The notes under the pieces were generated by a model, which saw nothing but the letters and a program-made list of their open reading frames with translations, was not told the DNA's origin and searched no databases. A DNA stretch of 64,000 nt from Weissella viridescens (GTDB taxonomy: Bacteria; Bacillota; Bacilli; Lactobacillales; Lactobacillaceae), in contig NZ_RHGY01000001.1 of assembly GCF_003862435.1 (NCBI RefSeq), positions 186,001 through 250,000 of the forward strand. Direction: 5' to 3'. This document shows positions 8,901 to 19,258 of this stretch, piece by piece; position 1 is the first letter of the stretch, and each line of letters opens with the position of its first letter. The position numbers were made by a program, and so were the translations under genes.

Positions 8901-9335
8901 ATGTCAAACTTAAACTTTCGCCCAGCAACCGGGGCCGATGAATTATTTGCGATTGCACAAGATGCCTATGGTGGTTCGCCTTGGACAAGCGCAGCGTTTG
9001 AAAGAGACCTAAATAGTCGCTTAACGCATTACTTGGTGCTGACCCGCGATGATGAACCGATTGGTTTTGTTGGGGGCACGTTGGTGATTGACGAACTCTC
9101 AGTTAGCAATGTTGCCATTAAAACGGCCTTCCAAAAGCAAGGCCTTGGGCAAAAGTTGTTGCTCGAATGGTTTACTCGGTTTGACCCTAAGACACGCGTA
9201 CTCCTCGAAGTGCGAGCGTCGAATGGGGCCGCGAAACATGTTTATGAAAAGTTAGGCTTTAATGTCTATCATGAACGTAAAGATTATTATCAAAATCCAC
9301 GAGAAGATGCTTTTTTGATGGATTATTACATATAA
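8901..9335 (+). CDS. rimI: RimI-type GNAT N-acetyltransferase, second copy
   Basis: This compact GNAT enzyme of 144 residues probably acetylates a protein N-terminus, by analogy the S18 alanine. Motif A is QKQGLGQKLLLEW. Motif B is LEVRASNGAAKHVYEKLGFNVYHERKDYY, the standard RimI C-terminal pattern. It lies between the first GNAT gene and tsaD, all closely spaced. The two tandem copies are only moderately alike and so have probably diverged in substrate. Confidence 0.88.
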   Translation: MSNLNFRPATGADELFAIAQDAYGGSPWTSAAFERDLNSRLTHYLVLTRDDEPIGFVGGTLVIDELSVSNVAIKTAFQKQGLGQKLLLEWFTRFDPKTRVLLEVRASNGAAKHVYEKLGFNVYHERKDYYQNPREDAFLMDYYI

Positions 9336-9347
9336 AAGGAGGTTAGC

Positions 9348-10373
9348 ATGGCAGAAGATCGTTTAATAATGGCATTTGAATCAAGTGCAGATGAGACGAG
9401 TGTTGCGATTGTGCGCAATGGATCAGAAATCGTTAGTCTTGAAACAGCCACACAAATTAAATCCCACCAACGTTTCGGTGGAATCGTACCAGAAGTGGCC
9501 AGTCGACATCATATTGAACAAGTGACGATTTTGGCACAAGCAGCGTTAGAAGATGCGCATGTGACCTATGATGATTTGGACGCAGTGGCTGTGACGCAAG
9601 GGCCTGGTTTGGTTGGGGCACTTTTGATTGGGGTAACCGCAGCGAAGACGATTGCTTGGGCACATGATTTACCAATCGTGCCTGTCATTCACTTAGCGGG
9701 ACATATTAGTGCCGCAAATTTTGTCGAGCCAATTCAATATCCAGCCTTAGCTTTAATGGTCTCTGGTGGACACACTGAACTTGTTTTAATGCGTGAAGAA
9801 TATGATTACTTGGTCATTGGTGATACGCGGGATGATGCTGCCGGAGAGGCCTACGATAAAGTGGGTCGAACAATGGGGTTGAAGTATCCTTCAGGGAAAA
9901 TCATTGATGAAATGGCGCATCAAGGTCAGGACACATATAACTTACCGCGAGCAATGTTGAATGAAGATAATTTTGATTTCTCTTTCTCTGGTATCAAGAG
10001 TGCGGTGATTAATCTCATGCATAATGCTGAACAGCGTGGTGAAACAGTTGATTTGGATAACTTAGCAACGTCATTCCAAGCAGCTGTTGTTGAAATTCTT
10101 GTGGGTAAGGCTGAGCGAGCTTTGGAAGCTTATCCAGTGAAGTCCTTTATTGTAGCTGGTGGGGTCGCCGCGAACCGTGGTTTGCGGGACGGCCTTGCCC
10201 AGATGATGCAACGTTTCCCAGACACAGAATATATTCCCGTGCCAATTGCCCTAGCTGGTGATAATGCCGCGATGATTGGGGCTGCTGGTGATATTGCATA
10301 CCGTCATGGTGCTCGTGCTGGCTTAGATTTGAATGCGAATTCGGCATTGGAATTTGACTACTTAGAAGACTAG
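9348..10373 (+). CDS. tsaD: tRNA t6A37 threonylcarbamoyltransferase TsaD
   Basis: TsaD transfers the threonylcarbamoyl group to A37 of ANN-decoding tRNAs. The 341-residue Kae1-type protein has [24 protein letters not shown], metal-binding [19 protein letters not shown], the [17 protein letters not shown] loop and a C-terminal [13 protein letters not shown] nucleotide segment. An AAAGGAGG box precedes ATG 9348. It is the last gene of the tsaB-tsaD group. Confidence 0.97.
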   Translation: MAEDRLIMAFESSADETSVAIVRNGSEIVSLETATQIKSHQRFGGIVPEVASRHHIEQVTILAQAALEDAHVTYDDLDAVAVTQGPGLVGALLIGVTAAKTIAWAHDLPIVPVIHLAGHISAANFVEPIQYPALALMVSGGHTELVLMREEYDYLVIGDTRDDAAGEAYDKVGRTMGLKYPSGKIIDEMAHQGQDTYNLPRAMLNEDNFDFSFSGIKSAVINLMHNAEQRGETVDLDNLATSFQAAVVEILVGKAERALEAYPVKSFIVAGGVAANRGLRDGLAQMMQRFPDTEYIPVPIALAGDNAAMIGAAGDIAYRHGARAGLDLNANSALEFDYLED

Positions 10374-10404
10374 TCATTGCCACTGCGTCAATAAGGAGGA
10401 CGGC

Positions 10405-12228
10405 ATGAAGAATAAGCTACGAATGTGGCTGGGTGTATTAGTGGCATTTGTGATGTTTGGCGTAGGTGGGGCAACTGCTTTTGCCGATAGCGCTGATCAA
10501 TATGACATCACCAAGTATGACGAGCACGTCCAATTTCAAAAAGATGGGACGGCCCATGTTACCGTCAAGATGACCTATGCTTTTAATAAATCCATGCATG
10601 GGGTATATTTCCAACAAGGATTAGGCGAGCATGTGAAACAAGTCGGTCCTGTTCAAGCATCGGTGAATGGGGTGGCGGCGCAACCATATAATGGTGGCGA
10701 TACTGGGTTAGAACTGCAATCCTATCAAGCGTCTAGTGACCAAGAAAAAGGCGTACGATTTAAGTTGTATCATCCAGTAGCTGCGGGTGATACCATTCAG
10801 GTGACATGGCAATATACGTTGAGCAATTTAATTAATTCCTATAATGATGTTGATGAATTGAATTGGCGCATCATTGGAAATAACTGGGATGTCCCCTTTG
10901 ATCAGATGCAACTCACCGTGGCCTTTCCCCAGCAACCATTAAACGATACGCGAACATGGCAACATGGTAAGACTGCAACCAAAGGGAAGTGGGATGGCAC
11001 GCATAGTCGTTGGACGTTTAGTCAAAAAGATTATCCAAGCCAAAGTCCGCTTGAATTGCACATGATGTTGCCAAAGACTACTTTTAATCCGAATGCGCAA
11101 GTGCATCGCGTGAATGACGAAGGGCGTCAAAAGATTTTGAAACAAGAGGCGCAACTCCAACGGCAAGCAGCCCAGCGGAAACGAACAGTCCAAATCATTG
11201 AATGGGTGCTCATTGCGGGAACAGCGGTCTGCTTACTAAGTGCAGTGTGGTTCTGGAAACGTACCCGCCCATTTGTGGCGTTTGTGCGTAATGATCGTCG
11301 GCTATACGATGTTCCGGATGACCACCTCGCACCTGCGGTTGTTGGTGAACGTTTATCCGAGGAGTGGATGCCCACTGAGCGGAGCTTGTCGGCAACATAC
11401 ATGGATATGATTGCGCGCCACTATGTGGCAGTAGAAGAGGACCCTCAGGGAAGACGCAAAGATAAGCGATTTAAGTTGGTAAAGGATCCAAGTGATTTAG
11501 CGCTCTTTGAACAACAGGCCCTGCAAATTCTGTTCCGTGAAGAATTGGTGGTGGGGGCGACCCGACGCAGTCGAAAGTTGAAGTTATCGGAGCAAGAATC
11601 AAGAACATACCGGAAGCAAGTTCGGACGTATCGCAAACAGGTCCAGCAGGCTAGTCAAACAACTTGGCTAAATCTAAAAGAAATTTCGGCTTTAAAAAAA
11701 GGCATCAAGTTTGGTTGGTACCTCTTAATTGCGATTTTCCTCGGACAGATTGTTTTGCTTGCGATTGATGAAAGTGTGTTAACGCCGACGCAAGTGTACG
11801 GTACATTGATTGGTGTAGTCCTCGCTGCGGTGATTGTTTTTTGGCGACAACGCTATCTCGAATACGATTACACCGGTGTTGGGCTACCACACGCCTTGGC
11901 ATGGCATCAATATGCCAACATGTTGGGGCAGATTGGGCGTATGCCAGAACGTGAAATCGAAGAAGTCGTGTTATGGGACCGCCTCATGGCATATGCCGTT
12001 ATCTTAGATGAAGGCAAGACGGTTGCCAAAGAATTAAAGAAGTTAGATCTACAGGCAGTTGAAGCAGCGCCGCTGAATGATTTGCTCATTGCGTTTGCGT
12101 TGATTGGACCATATCAAATTCGGACGAATACCGCTGTGGCTACGCCTAGCTCGGGCTCAGGCTTGAGCTTTGGGGCCGGTGGAACTTCCGGTGGATTTGG
12201 TGGATCTAGCGGTGGTGGTGCATTTTAG
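10405..12228 (+). CDS. DUF2207 family secreted/membrane protein
   Basis: This 607-residue protein of unknown function has an N-terminal signal peptide (positively charged start, hydrophobic core to about residue 27, TAFADS cleavage region). An extracellular beta-rich domain follows (about 30-250). A membrane helix (about 265-287, IIEWVLIAGTAVCLL), a basic cytoplasmic stretch, two close membrane helices (about 435-475) and a Gly/Ser-rich tail ending GGSSGGGAF complete it. This is the DUF2207 layout of Firmicutes. It starts after AGGAGG 31 nt downstream of tsaD and may share its transcript. No enzymatic motif is visible. Confidence 0.85.
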   Translation: MKNKLRMWLGVLVAFVMFGVGGATAFADSADQYDITKYDEHVQFQKDGTAHVTVKMTYAFNKSMHGVYFQQGLGEHVKQVGPVQASVNGVAAQPYNGGDTGLELQSYQASSDQEKGVRFKLYHPVAAGDTIQVTWQYTLSNLINSYNDVDELNWRIIGNNWDVPFDQMQLTVAFPQQPLNDTRTWQHGKTATKGKWDGTHSRWTFSQKDYPSQSPLELHMMLPKTTFNPNAQVHRVNDEGRQKILKQEAQLQRQAAQRKRTVQIIEWVLIAGTAVCLLSAVWFWKRTRPFVAFVRNDRRLYDVPDDHLAPAVVGERLSEEWMPTERSLSATYMDMIARHYVAVEEDPQGRRKDKRFKLVKDPSDLALFEQQALQILFREELVVGATRRSRKLKLSEQESRTYRKQVRTYRKQVQQASQTTWLNLKEISALKKGIKFGWYLLIAIFLGQIVLLAIDESVLTPTQVYGTLIGVVLAAVIVFWRQRYLEYDYTGVGLPHALAWHQYANMLGQIGRMPEREIEEVVLWDRLMAYAVILDEGKTVAKELKKLDLQAVEAAPLNDLLIAFALIGPYQIRTNTAVATPSSGSGLSFGAGGTSGGFGGSSGGGAF

Positions 12229-12235
12229 TTTAAAA

Positions 12236-12269
12236 AAATCCCGATTAGCAAAGTGCTAATCGGGATTTT
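12236..12269. terminator. Bidirectional terminator between DUF2207 gene and polyprenyl synthase
   Basis: This is a perfect inverted repeat, AAATCCCGATTAGCA facing TGCTAATCGGGATTT with a 2-3 nt spacer, flanked by A- and T-runs. It serves the convergent genes on both sides. Confidence 0.93.
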
Positions 12270-12276
12270 GTTTATA

Positions 12277-13272
12277 TTAAAACATACGATGAAGTAATTG
12301 ATCACTTAAATCAATCAACATATCCTTTGAATCACTATCTGGTAATGTATCCAAAGCATCAAGCGCGCGGTCGGTATACGTCAATGCGAGTTCAGAGGCC
12401 TGGTCAAAGGCACCAGAGCTATGAACAAGGTCAGCAATTTCGACACTTTGGGCATCGGTGATGGCGTCGCCGGTCCTGAGTAATTCGCGGACCTGGTCAC
12501 TTTGTTGAATGGCGAAGATTAGCGGCGCGGAATAGACACCTTCACGCATATCATTCAAAGTTGGCTTACCAAGGGTAGCACTATCGTTTTGATAGTCGAG
12601 CAAGTCATCCAGAATTTGGAAAGCCATCCCGAGGTTATAAGTGAATGTATAAAGGTTAGCCTTGGTTTCATCATCAACTGGTTCAGTTGCGGCAGAAAGT
12701 CCAAGTTCAGTCGCCATTTCAAAGAGGGCGGCAGTCTTACCCGCGATTTGTTCAAGATACTCGTCAATGGTCATATCCAATTTATAGTAATGTGATCGTT
12801 GCATGAGTTCGCCGTTTAGAATTGCTTCTAAGAATGACGTCGCCTTACGCGCCACTGACATTTCATGGGTATGGTTGGCGAGAATGTGAAAGGTTGTTGC
12901 AAAAAGATAGTCCCCAGCATAAACTGCGACATCCTGGCCTAGTTGGGCTTGTATAGAAGCGTGGTGGCGGCGGGTTGAAGAACTATCAATAATATCATCG
13001 TGGATTAGGGTAGCTGAGTGCAGCATTTCAACTGACGCAGCTAAGTGAATGAGATCGTCGTGGTTATTGGGTGCCATTTGACCAATAAGAATGGTTAATG
13101 CGGGGCGCAAAAGCTTACCCCCAGTTGTCATCATTTCGAGTAACGCAGCTTGAACATCGGCATTCTTAGCTTGAAGGTCGGTTTGAATCACCGTAATGAC
13201 TTCAGCTAGGTCAGATTGAATAGATGGGAAATCATTCCAAATGGCGTTTAATTGAATAGAATTATCTTGCAT
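12277..13272 (-). CDS. Trans-polyprenyl diphosphate synthase (heptaprenyl/hexaprenyl type)
   Basis: This enzyme elongates allylic diphosphates with isopentenyl diphosphate to make a long all-trans chain, usually for menaquinone. The 331-residue product has GGKLLRP and the first Asp-rich motif DDIIDSSSTRR. MQRSHYY, GKTAALFE and the second Asp-rich motif FQILDDLLDY follow. The residues before the first Asp motif are small, suggesting a long-chain product, but length cannot be fixed by eye. It is monocistronic on the minus strand, facing away from the S10 leader. The NDH-2 gene at 48 kb would be a natural user of a quinone. Confidence 0.9.
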   Translation of the reverse strand: MQDNSIQLNAIWNDFPSIQSDLAEVITVIQTDLQAKNADVQAALLEMMTTGGKLLRPALTILIGQMAPNNHDDLIHLAASVEMLHSATLIHDDIIDSSSTRRHHASIQAQLGQDVAVYAGDYLFATTFHILANHTHEMSVARKATSFLEAILNGELMQRSHYYKLDMTIDEYLEQIAGKTAALFEMATELGLSAATEPVDDETKANLYTFTYNLGMAFQILDDLLDYQNDSATLGKPTLNDMREGVYSAPLIFAIQQSDQVRELLRTGDAITDAQSVEIADLVHSSGAFDQASELALTYTDRALDALDTLPDSDSKDMLIDLSDQLLHRMF

Positions 13273-13714
13273 TGATAATCGAACTCCTTTGGTTCTTAAA
13301 TAGTTGTTTGCTTATTCGCCATGAGTACTAGTTTAATCCATTACCTATAAAAAGTCAGGTCAATTTTAGAAATGTTTCGATATTTGATTGTTTTCTTCCT
13401 ATATAATATAAATTAAAGACATTAGCAAAAAGTGGAATATTACAGAATTAAAACGTTTCAGAGAAATCCAGAATTAATTTGCGAAAATGCTTGTTATTTC
13501 CAGGAATATTGTGTATTATATTCAAGTACGCTAATTGAGAGAGGGTATTACCCACTCCAATAGTGTCTAAACACACACAGCGATGATGTGGGAGGTTGCG
13601 ACACACCCGGCAGCATTGCCACGAGATCCATGCCATGGAGTCTTGCGTGGTGGGTCGGTAGTTTCCACGGAGTTAGTTTCATATTCCAATATGGACGAAG
13701 GGAGAATTTATATC
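13273..13714 (+). promoter_or_regulatory. Intergenic region with rpsJ promoter and structured S10-operon leader
   Basis: This 442-nt gap holds no gene. A promoter is visible at TTGTTA (13491-13496), 17 nt, TATTAT (13514-13519), giving a leader of roughly 190 nt. The leader contains GTGG (13588-13591) facing CCAC (13619-13622), with an inner GTTGC/GCAGC stem. A second hairpin is CCACG-AGATCCAT-GCC-ATGGA(G)TCT-CGTGG at 13619-13650. CGTGG 13646-13650 can also pair with CCACG 13665-13669, so the stems compete. A CATATT/AATATG repeat (13680-13693) precedes the rpsJ ribosome-binding site. Ribosomal-protein feedback, L4-type by analogy with other S10 operons, is inferred. The part from 13273 to 13480 is A+T-rich and shows nothing clear. 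Confidence 0.6.
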
Positions 13715-14023
13715 ATGGCAAGTAAGAAGATTCGTATCCGTTTGAAGGCATACGAGCACGAAATCTTGGATGCATCTGCAGAAAAGATTGTTGAGACGGC
13801 AAACCGCACAGGTGCTGAAATTTCAGGACCTATTCCATTGCCTACAGAACGCACACTTTACACGGTGCTACGTTCACCTCACAAGAACAAGGATTCACGT
13901 GAACAATTCGAAATGCGCACACACAAGCGTTTGATCGATATCATGAATCCAACCGCTAAGACAGTTGATGCTTTATCAAAGCTTGAATTGCCAAGTGGTG
14001 TTGACATCGAAATTAAGTTGTAA
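13715..14023 (+). CDS. rpsJ: 30S ribosomal protein S10
   Basis: S10 is in the 30S head and also binds NusB/NusG in antitermination complexes. The 102-residue protein starts [19 protein letters not shown] and contains the conserved [30 protein letters not shown] 13715 follows a GAAGGGAG box. An in-frame upstream extension to 13583 runs through the leader hairpins and is not coding. This is the first gene of the S10-spc-alpha supercluster. Confidence 0.98.
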   Translation: MASKKIRIRLKAYEHEILDASAEKIVETANRTGAEISGPIPLPTERTLYTVLRSPHKNKDSREQFEMRTHKRLIDIMNPTAKTVDALSKLELPSGVDIEIKL

Positions 14024-14105
14024 TTTTTAATTACAACATTAACTTGCCTAGTCAAGCATCTAACTGACTGAAAATAAAGATATTACATTTATAAAGGAGA
14101 TAGTC

Positions 14106-14732
14106 ATGACTACTAAGGGTATCTTAGGCCGCAAAGTCGGCATGACTCAGGTATTCACTGAGAATGGTGAGCTTATCCCAGTTACTGTGGTTGAAGCAAC
14201 GCCAAACGTCGTACTCCAAGTTAAGACTTTGGAAAATGATGGTTACAGCGCAATTCAACTTGGTTTGGGTGACAAGCGTGCCGTTTTGAGTAACAAACCT
14301 GAGCAAGGTCACGCCGAAAAGGCAAACACGACCCCTAAGCGCTACATTCGTGAAATCCGCGACGCTGAGGGTGAATACAATGTTGGGGATGAAGTTAAGG
14401 TTGACGTTTTCGCCGAAGGTGAAGTTGTTGACGTAACTGGAATCACAAAGGGTCATGGTTACCAAGGTAACATCAAGAAGGACGGACAATCTCGTGGACC
14501 TATGGCTCACGGATCTCGTTACCACCGTCGCCCAGGTTCAATGGGTGCTGTTATCAATCGTGTGTTCAAGGGTAAGAAGTTGCCTGGACGCATGGGTAAC
14601 CGTAAGCGTACCGTACAAAACTTGAAGATCGTTCGTGTTGACGTTGAAAACAACGTTATCTTGATCAAGGGTAATGTACCAGGTGCCAACAAGTCACTTG
14701 TTACTGTTAAGAATTCAATCAAGGCAAAGTAA
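14106..14732 (+). CDS. rplC: 50S ribosomal protein L3
   Basis: L3 nucleates 50S assembly, and its loop reaches the peptidyl-transferase centre. The 208-residue product begins [15 protein letters not shown]. It carries the loop segment [18 protein letters not shown] and [14 protein letters not shown]. It lies 82 nt after rpsJ with an AAAGGAGAT box. Confidence 0.98.
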   Translation: MTTKGILGRKVGMTQVFTENGELIPVTVVEATPNVVLQVKTLENDGYSAIQLGLGDKRAVLSNKPEQGHAEKANTTPKRYIREIRDAEGEYNVGDEVKVDVFAEGEVVDVTGITKGHGYQGNIKKDGQSRGPMAHGSRYHRRPGSMGAVINRVFKGKKLPGRMGNRKRTVQNLKIVRVDVENNVILIKGNVPGANKSLVTVKNSIKAK

Positions 14733-14756
14733 TAAGGACGAAAGGAGGAATATAAT

Positions 14757-15380
14757 ATGACTAAGATTGCTTTACTTAAGCAAGACGGTTCAAACGCCGG
14801 AGAAGTTGAATTGAATGATTCAATCTTTGCCATTGAGCCAAACAACAATGTCATCACTGACGCTGTTTTGATGCAACGCGCATCGATGCGTCAAGGTACT
14901 CACGCTGTTAAGAATCGCTCAGCCGTTTCTGGTGGTGGTAAGAAGCCTTGGCGTCAAAAGGGTACTGGACGTGCCCGTCAAGGATCAATCCGTTCACCAC
15001 AATGGCGTGGTGGTGGAATTGTCTTCGGACCTACTCCACGTTCATATGCTTACAAGATGCCTAAGAAGGCATACCGTTTGGCATTGAAGTCAGTGTTGTC
15101 ACAAAAGGTTTTGGATTCTTCATTGGTAGTTGTTGATGCATTGACATTCGACGCACCAAAGACTAAGGAATTCAAGAGCGTTTTGGATAACTTGAATGTA
15201 GATGGTAAGACGTTGGTAGTCTTGGACGATGACAACACAAACGCAACATTGGCAGCACGTAACCTACAAAACGTGACTGTTATGACTGCTAAGGGTGTTA
15301 ACGTTCTTGACGTAATCAACAATGATAAGTTGGTTGTTGTACAATCAGCTTTGGCACAAGTTGAGGAGGTTTTGGCATAA
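14757..15380 (+). CDS. rplD: 50S ribosomal protein L4
   Basis: L4 lines the nascent-peptide tunnel and in several bacteria represses its own S10 operon. The 207-residue protein has the extended Gly/Arg-rich loop [20 protein letters not shown] and RSPQWRGGG at about residues 60-90. Its stop overlaps the rplW start by one base, which implies coupled translation. Confidence 0.98.
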   Translation: MTKIALLKQDGSNAGEVELNDSIFAIEPNNNVITDAVLMQRASMRQGTHAVKNRSAVSGGGKKPWRQKGTGRARQGSIRSPQWRGGGIVFGPTPRSYAYKMPKKAYRLALKSVLSQKVLDSSLVVVDALTFDAPKTKEFKSVLDNLNVDGKTLVVLDDDNTNATLAARNLQNVTVMTAKGVNVLDVINNDKLVVVQSALAQVEEVLA

Positions 15381-15667
15381 TGGACGCACGCGATATCATT
15401 TTGCGCCCGGTCATCACTGAACAAACTATGAGCGTTTTGGATGAAAAACGTTACAGTTTCGATGTTGATGTTCGCGCCACAAAGCCACAAATCAAGCGCG
15501 CTATTGAAGAAATTTTCGACGTAAAGGTTGAAAAGATCAATACAGCTAACGTACGTGGTAAGCTTAAGCGTCAAGGACGCTATACTGGTTACACTAAGAA
15601 GCGTAAGAAGGCAACTGTTAAGTTGTCAGCAGCTTCTAAGGACATTCAATTGTTCAACGAAAACTAA
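15380..15667 (+). CDS. rplW: 50S ribosomal protein L23
   Basis: L23 sits at the tunnel exit and docks trigger factor and SRP. The 95-residue product has [13 protein letters not shown] at the start and [21 protein letters not shown] near the end. It starts on the last base of the rplD stop codon. Confidence 0.98.
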   Translation: MDARDIILRPVITEQTMSVLDEKRYSFDVDVRATKPQIKRAIEEIFDVKVEKINTANVRGKLKRQGRYTGYTKKRKKATVKLSAASKDIQLFNEN

Positions 15668-15683
15668 TTAGGAGGAACTTAGC

Positions 15684-16517
15684 GTGGCTATTAAGAAGTA
15701 TAAGCCAACCTCTAATGGTCGTCGTAATATGACTTCTTCTGATTTTTCAGAAATCACAAAGACGACGCCAGAAAAGAGCTTGTTGGAATCAAAGTCAAAC
15801 ACAGGTGCCCGTAATTCTTATGGACACATGACTGTTCGCCATCGTGGTGGTGGACACAAGCGCCAATACCGTGTTGTGGACTTCAAGCGTACAAAGGATG
15901 AAGTACCTGCTAAGGTTGTTGCGATCGAATACGATCCAAACCGTACAGCTAACATTGCTTTGTTGCAATACACAGACGGTGTTAAGTCATATATCTTGGC
16001 ACCAAAGGGTCTAGAAGTGGGCATGACTGTTCAATCTGGTCCTGATGCTGATTTTAAGGTCGGAAATGCATTGCCTTTGTCAATCATTCCTGATGGAACA
16101 CAAATCCACAATATTGAAATGAAGCCTGGTAAGGGTGGACAACTTGTCCGTTCTGCTGGAACTTCTGCTCAAGTTTTGGGTCGTGAAGGAAAGTACGTTC
16201 TTGTTCGCCTACAATCAGGTGAAGTTCGTATGATCTTGGCTACTAACCGTGCCACAATTGGTGTTGTCGGAAACGAACAACACTCATTGATTAATTGGGG
16301 TAAGGCTGGTCGTCGTCGTTGGAAGGGTCAACGTCCACACGTTCGTGGATCTGTAATGAACCCTAACGATCACCCACACGGTGGTGGTGAAGGAAAGGCC
16401 CCAGTTGGTCGTCCTTCTCCATTGTCACCATGGGGTAAGAAGACTGCTGGTAAGAAGACTCGTAACAAGAACGCTCAATCATCTAAGTTCATTGTTCGTG
16501 GTCGTAAGAGCAAGTAG
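15684..16517 (+). CDS. rplB: 50S ribosomal protein L2
   Basis: L2 is required for subunit joining and peptidyl transfer. The 277-residue protein has a GTG start (15684), the [12 protein letters not shown] motif and the C-terminal [20 protein letters not shown] region with the functionally important His. The start is preceded by TTAGGAGG. Confidence 0.98.
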   Translation: MAIKKYKPTSNGRRNMTSSDFSEITKTTPEKSLLESKSNTGARNSYGHMTVRHRGGGHKRQYRVVDFKRTKDEVPAKVVAIEYDPNRTANIALLQYTDGVKSYILAPKGLEVGMTVQSGPDADFKVGNALPLSIIPDGTQIHNIEMKPGKGGQLVRSAGTSAQVLGREGKYVLVRLQSGEVRMILATNRATIGVVGNEQHSLINWGKAGRRRWKGQRPHVRGSVMNPNDHPHGGGEGKAPVGRPSPLSPWGKKTAGKKTRNKNAQSSKFIVRGRKSK

Positions 16518-16573
16518 TCTAATTTCCTGAGTATTTCAAAACTTATTATAAGCAAACGAGAGGAGGACTCAGA

Positions 16574-16855
16574 ATGGGTCGTAGCCTGAAAAAAGGACCA
16601 TTTGCTGATGCCAGTTTGTTGAAGAAGGTTGAACAAGCCAATGCTTCAGATAAGCAAACAGTCATCAAGACATGGTCACGTCGTTCAACAATTTTCCCTA
16701 GCTTTATCGGATTGACTTTCGCCGTTTATGACGGACGAAAGCACGTACCAGTTTTGGTTCAAGAAGATATGGTCGGTCACAAGTTAGGTGAATTCGTCCC
16801 AACGCGTACGTTCCGCGGACACGCTGCAGACGACAAAAAGACGCAACGTAAGTAA
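16574..16855 (+). CDS. rpsS: 30S ribosomal protein S19
   Basis: S19 pairs with S13 in the 30S head. The 93-residue protein begins [11 protein letters not shown] and has [15 protein letters not shown] and [14 protein letters not shown], all standard. It lies 56 nt after rplB with an AGGAGG box, the widest gap in this part of the operon. Confidence 0.98.
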   Translation: MGRSLKKGPFADASLLKKVEQANASDKQTVIKTWSRRSTIFPSFIGLTFAVYDGRKHVPVLVQEDMVGHKLGEFVPTRTFRGHAADDKKTQRK

Positions 16856-16871
16856 TTAGGAGGACAGTACA

Positions 16872-17219
16872 ATGGCTGAACAAATTACGTCAGCACGCGC
16901 CACAGCGAATATCGTTCGTGTGGCTCCACGTAAGGTCCGCTTAGTGCTTGACCAAGTGCGTGGGAAGTCAGTCGCAGAAGCTTTTGCAATCTTAGAATTT
17001 TTGCCAAATCATTCTGCAACTGATGTTTACAAAGTATTGAACTCAGCAGTAGCAAACGCTGAGAACAATTTCTCACTAGATCGTGAAGATTTGGTTGTCT
17101 CAGAAGCCTTCGCCAACGAAGGACCAACGCTTAAGCGTTTCCGTCCACGTGCCAAGGGTTCTGCTTCACCAATCAATAAGCGAACAAGCCACATCACGAT
17201 TGTGGTAACAGAAAAGTAA
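16872..17219 (+). CDS. rplV: 50S ribosomal protein L22
   Basis: L22 contributes the beta-hairpin to the peptide tunnel. The 115-residue product shows [17 protein letters not shown] and the hairpin region [21 protein letters not shown]. It is 16 nt downstream of rpsS with AGGAGG. Confidence 0.98.
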   Translation: MAEQITSARATANIVRVAPRKVRLVLDQVRGKSVAEAFAILEFLPNHSATDVYKVLNSAVANAENNFSLDREDLVVSEAFANEGPTLKRFRPRAKGSASPINKRTSHITIVVTEK

Positions 17220-17232
17220 GGAGGATTGAGTC

Positions 17233-17898
17233 ATGGGTCAAAAGATTAACCCAACCGGTTTCCGTGTCGGCGTCATTCGCGACTGGGATGCTAAATGGTA
17301 CGCAGATAAGAAAGACTATGCAAACAACTTGCATGAAGACTTAGCTTTGCGTAATTATATCGAGACTAAGTTGGCAGATGCATCAGTTTCTCGTATCGAA
17401 ATCGAACGTACTGCTAACCGTGTTAATATCTCAATCCACACTGCTAAGCCAGGTATGGTTATTGGTAAAGGTGGATCAGAAGTTGATGCATTGCGTAACG
17501 AATTGTCAAAGATTGTGGCAAAGGGTGAACGCGTACACATCAACATCATTGAGATTAAGAAGCCAGATTTGGATGCTCACTTGGTAGGATCACAAATTGC
17601 AGCTGACTTGGAACGCCGTGTGGCTTTCCGTCGCTCAATGCGTGGAGCTATCCAACGTGCAATGCGTTCTGGTGCCAAGGGAATCAAGGTACAAGTTTCT
17701 GGACGTTTGAACGGTGCAGATATTGCTCGTGTCGAACAATATACTGAGGGTACAGTGCCTTTGCACACATTGCGTGCAGACATTGATTACTCATGGGATG
17801 AAGCAACAACAACATACGGTCAACTAGGTGTTAAGACTTGGATTTACCGTGGTGATGTTTTGCCAGAGAAGAAGTCAAAGAAGCAAGGAGGCGAGTAA
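17233..17898 (+). CDS. rpsC: 30S ribosomal protein S3
   Basis: S3 helps form the mRNA entry pore. The 221-residue protein begins [15 protein letters not shown] domain with the VIGKGG turn (about residues 77-82) follows, and a C-terminal domain with [18 protein letters not shown]. Spacing from rplV is 13 nt and to rplP 3 nt. Confidence 0.98.
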   Translation: MGQKINPTGFRVGVIRDWDAKWYADKKDYANNLHEDLALRNYIETKLADASVSRIEIERTANRVNISIHTAKPGMVIGKGGSEVDALRNELSKIVAKGERVHINIIEIKKPDLDAHLVGSQIAADLERRVAFRRSMRGAIQRAMRSGAKGIKVQVSGRLNGADIARVEQYTEGTVPLHTLRADIDYSWDEATTTYGQLGVKTWIYRGDVLPEKKSKKQGGE

Positions 17899-17901
17899 CA
17901 A

Positions 17902-18321
17902 ATGCTAGTTCCAAAGCGTGTTAAGTATCGTCGTCCACATCGTGGCCACATGCGTGGTGAAGCTAAGGGTGGTAAGACAGTAACATTTGGTGAGTTTGGA
18001 CTACAAGCCCTTGACTCACATTGGATTACAAATCGTCAAATCGAGGCGGCTCGTATTGCTATGACACGTTACATGAAGCGTGGTGGTAAGGTTTGGATTA
18101 AGATTTATCCACACTTGTCATACACTTCTAAGGGTGTCGGTGTTCGTATGGGTAACGGAAAGGGTACTCCCGAAGGTTGGGTTGCCCCAGTAAAGCGCGG
18201 CACAGTTATGTTTGAAGTTGGCGGCGTGTCTGAGGAAGTTGCCCGCGAAGCCTTGCGTCTCGCATCTAACAAGTTGCCTGTCAGAACTAAGATTTTGACT
18301 CGCCAAACGGAGGGTGAATAA
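17902..18321 (+). CDS. rplP: 50S ribosomal protein L16
   Basis: L16 contacts A-site tRNA. The 139-residue protein has [22 protein letters not shown]-like [14 protein letters not shown] and [15 protein letters not shown]. The stop codon shares its last base with the rpmC start. Confidence 0.98.
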   Translation: MLVPKRVKYRRPHRGHMRGEAKGGKTVTFGEFGLQALDSHWITNRQIEAARIAMTRYMKRGGKVWIKIYPHLSYTSKGVGVRMGNGKGTPEGWVAPVKRGTVMFEVGGVSEEVAREALRLASNKLPVRTKILTRQTEGE

Positions 18322-18527
18322 TGAAGATCAAGGACTTACAAGAAGAAATCAAGGGTCTCAGCCAAGCAGAGTTGGTTGCCAAGGAAAAGAGCTACAAGGA
18401 AGAGTTGTTTAACTTGCGTTTCCAATTAGCTACTGGTCAACTTGAGAACACGGCTCGATTGTCTGAAGTACGTAAGCAAATTGCACGTATCAAGACTGCG
18501 ATTCGTCAAGAAGAATTAAACAAGTAG
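18321..18527 (+). CDS. rpmC: 50S ribosomal protein L29
   Basis: L29 lies next to L23 at the tunnel exit. It is a 68-residue two-helix protein with [19 protein letters not shown] and [13 protein letters not shown]. It overlaps rplP by one base. Confidence 0.97.
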   Translation: MKIKDLQEEIKGLSQAELVAKEKSYKEELFNLRFQLATGQLENTARLSEVRKQIARIKTAIRQEELNK

Positions 18528-18546
18528 ACTAAGAGAGGAGACCGGT

Positions 18547-18813
18547 ATGACTGAAGATCGTAACGCACGTAAAGTTTATCAAGGACGCGTGGTTTCAGAT
18601 AAGATGGATAAGACAATTACTGTTGCCATTGAAACCTACAAGAACCACCCCGTTTATGGTAAGCGTGTTAAGTACACGAAGAAGTTTAAGGCTCACGATG
18701 AGAACAACGAAGCTAAAGAAGGTGACATCGTACGCATCATGGAGACGCGTCCAACGTCAGCTACAAAGCGCTTCCGTTTGGTAGAAATCGTCGAGAAGGC
18801 CGTTATTATCTAA
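18547..18813 (+). CDS. rpsQ: 30S ribosomal protein S17
   Basis: S17 is a primary 16S rRNA binder with an OB fold. The 88-residue product shows [19 protein letters not shown] and [21 protein letters not shown]. It is 19 nt after rpmC with AGAGGAG. Confidence 0.98.
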   Translation: MTEDRNARKVYQGRVVSDKMDKTITVAIETYKNHPVYGKRVKYTKKFKAHDENNEAKEGDIVRIMETRPTSATKRFRLVEIVEKAVII

Positions 18814-18857
18814 TCGTTAATCTCGAATCTAACCAATAACGGAAGGAGGATATAATC

Positions 18858-19226
18858 GTGATTCAACAAGAGAGTCGTTTGAAGGTTGCTGATAATTCTG
18901 GGGCACGCGAAATTTTGACAATCAAAGTTTTGGGTGGTTCAGGTCGTAAGTTCGCCGGTGTCGGTGACATGATCGTCGCAACTGTTAAGCAAGCAATTCC
19001 TGGTGGTACTGTAAAGAAGGGTGACGTCGTTAAGGCCGTTATCGTTCGTACTGTATCAGGAATTCACCGTACTGATGGTTCATACATCAAGTTTGATGAG
19101 AACGCTGCTGTTATCGTAAAGGATGACAAGAGCCCTGTCGGTACACGTATTTTTGGCCCCGTTGCGCGTGAATTGCGTGACAATGATTACATGCGTATTG
19201 TGTCATTGGCACCTGAAGTATTGTAA
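18858..19226 (+). CDS. rplN: 50S ribosomal protein L14
   Basis: L14 lies at the subunit interface. The 122-residue protein begins [19 protein letters not shown] from a GTG start (18858) after AAGGAGG, and ends [24 protein letters not shown]. All conserved segments are intact. Confidence 0.98.
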   Translation: MIQQESRLKVADNSGAREILTIKVLGGSGRKFAGVGDMIVATVKQAIPGGTVKKGDVVKAVIVRTVSGIHRTDGSYIKFDENAAVIVKDDKSPVGTRIFGPVARELRDNDYMRIVSLAPEVL

Positions 19227-19258
19227 TTACCATCATTAAATCAAGGAGGAAGCCTCGC

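Noticed and set aside
13583-13714. 44-residue N-terminal extension of S10
   Set aside because: It runs through the leader hairpins, is rich in unlikely residues, and S10 starts at MASKK with a good ribosome-binding site at 13715.
15050-15574. 174-codon open frame opposite rplD and rplW
   Set aside because: It overlaps two highly conserved, strongly biased ribosomal genes and has no start signal. It is a by-product of their codon use.
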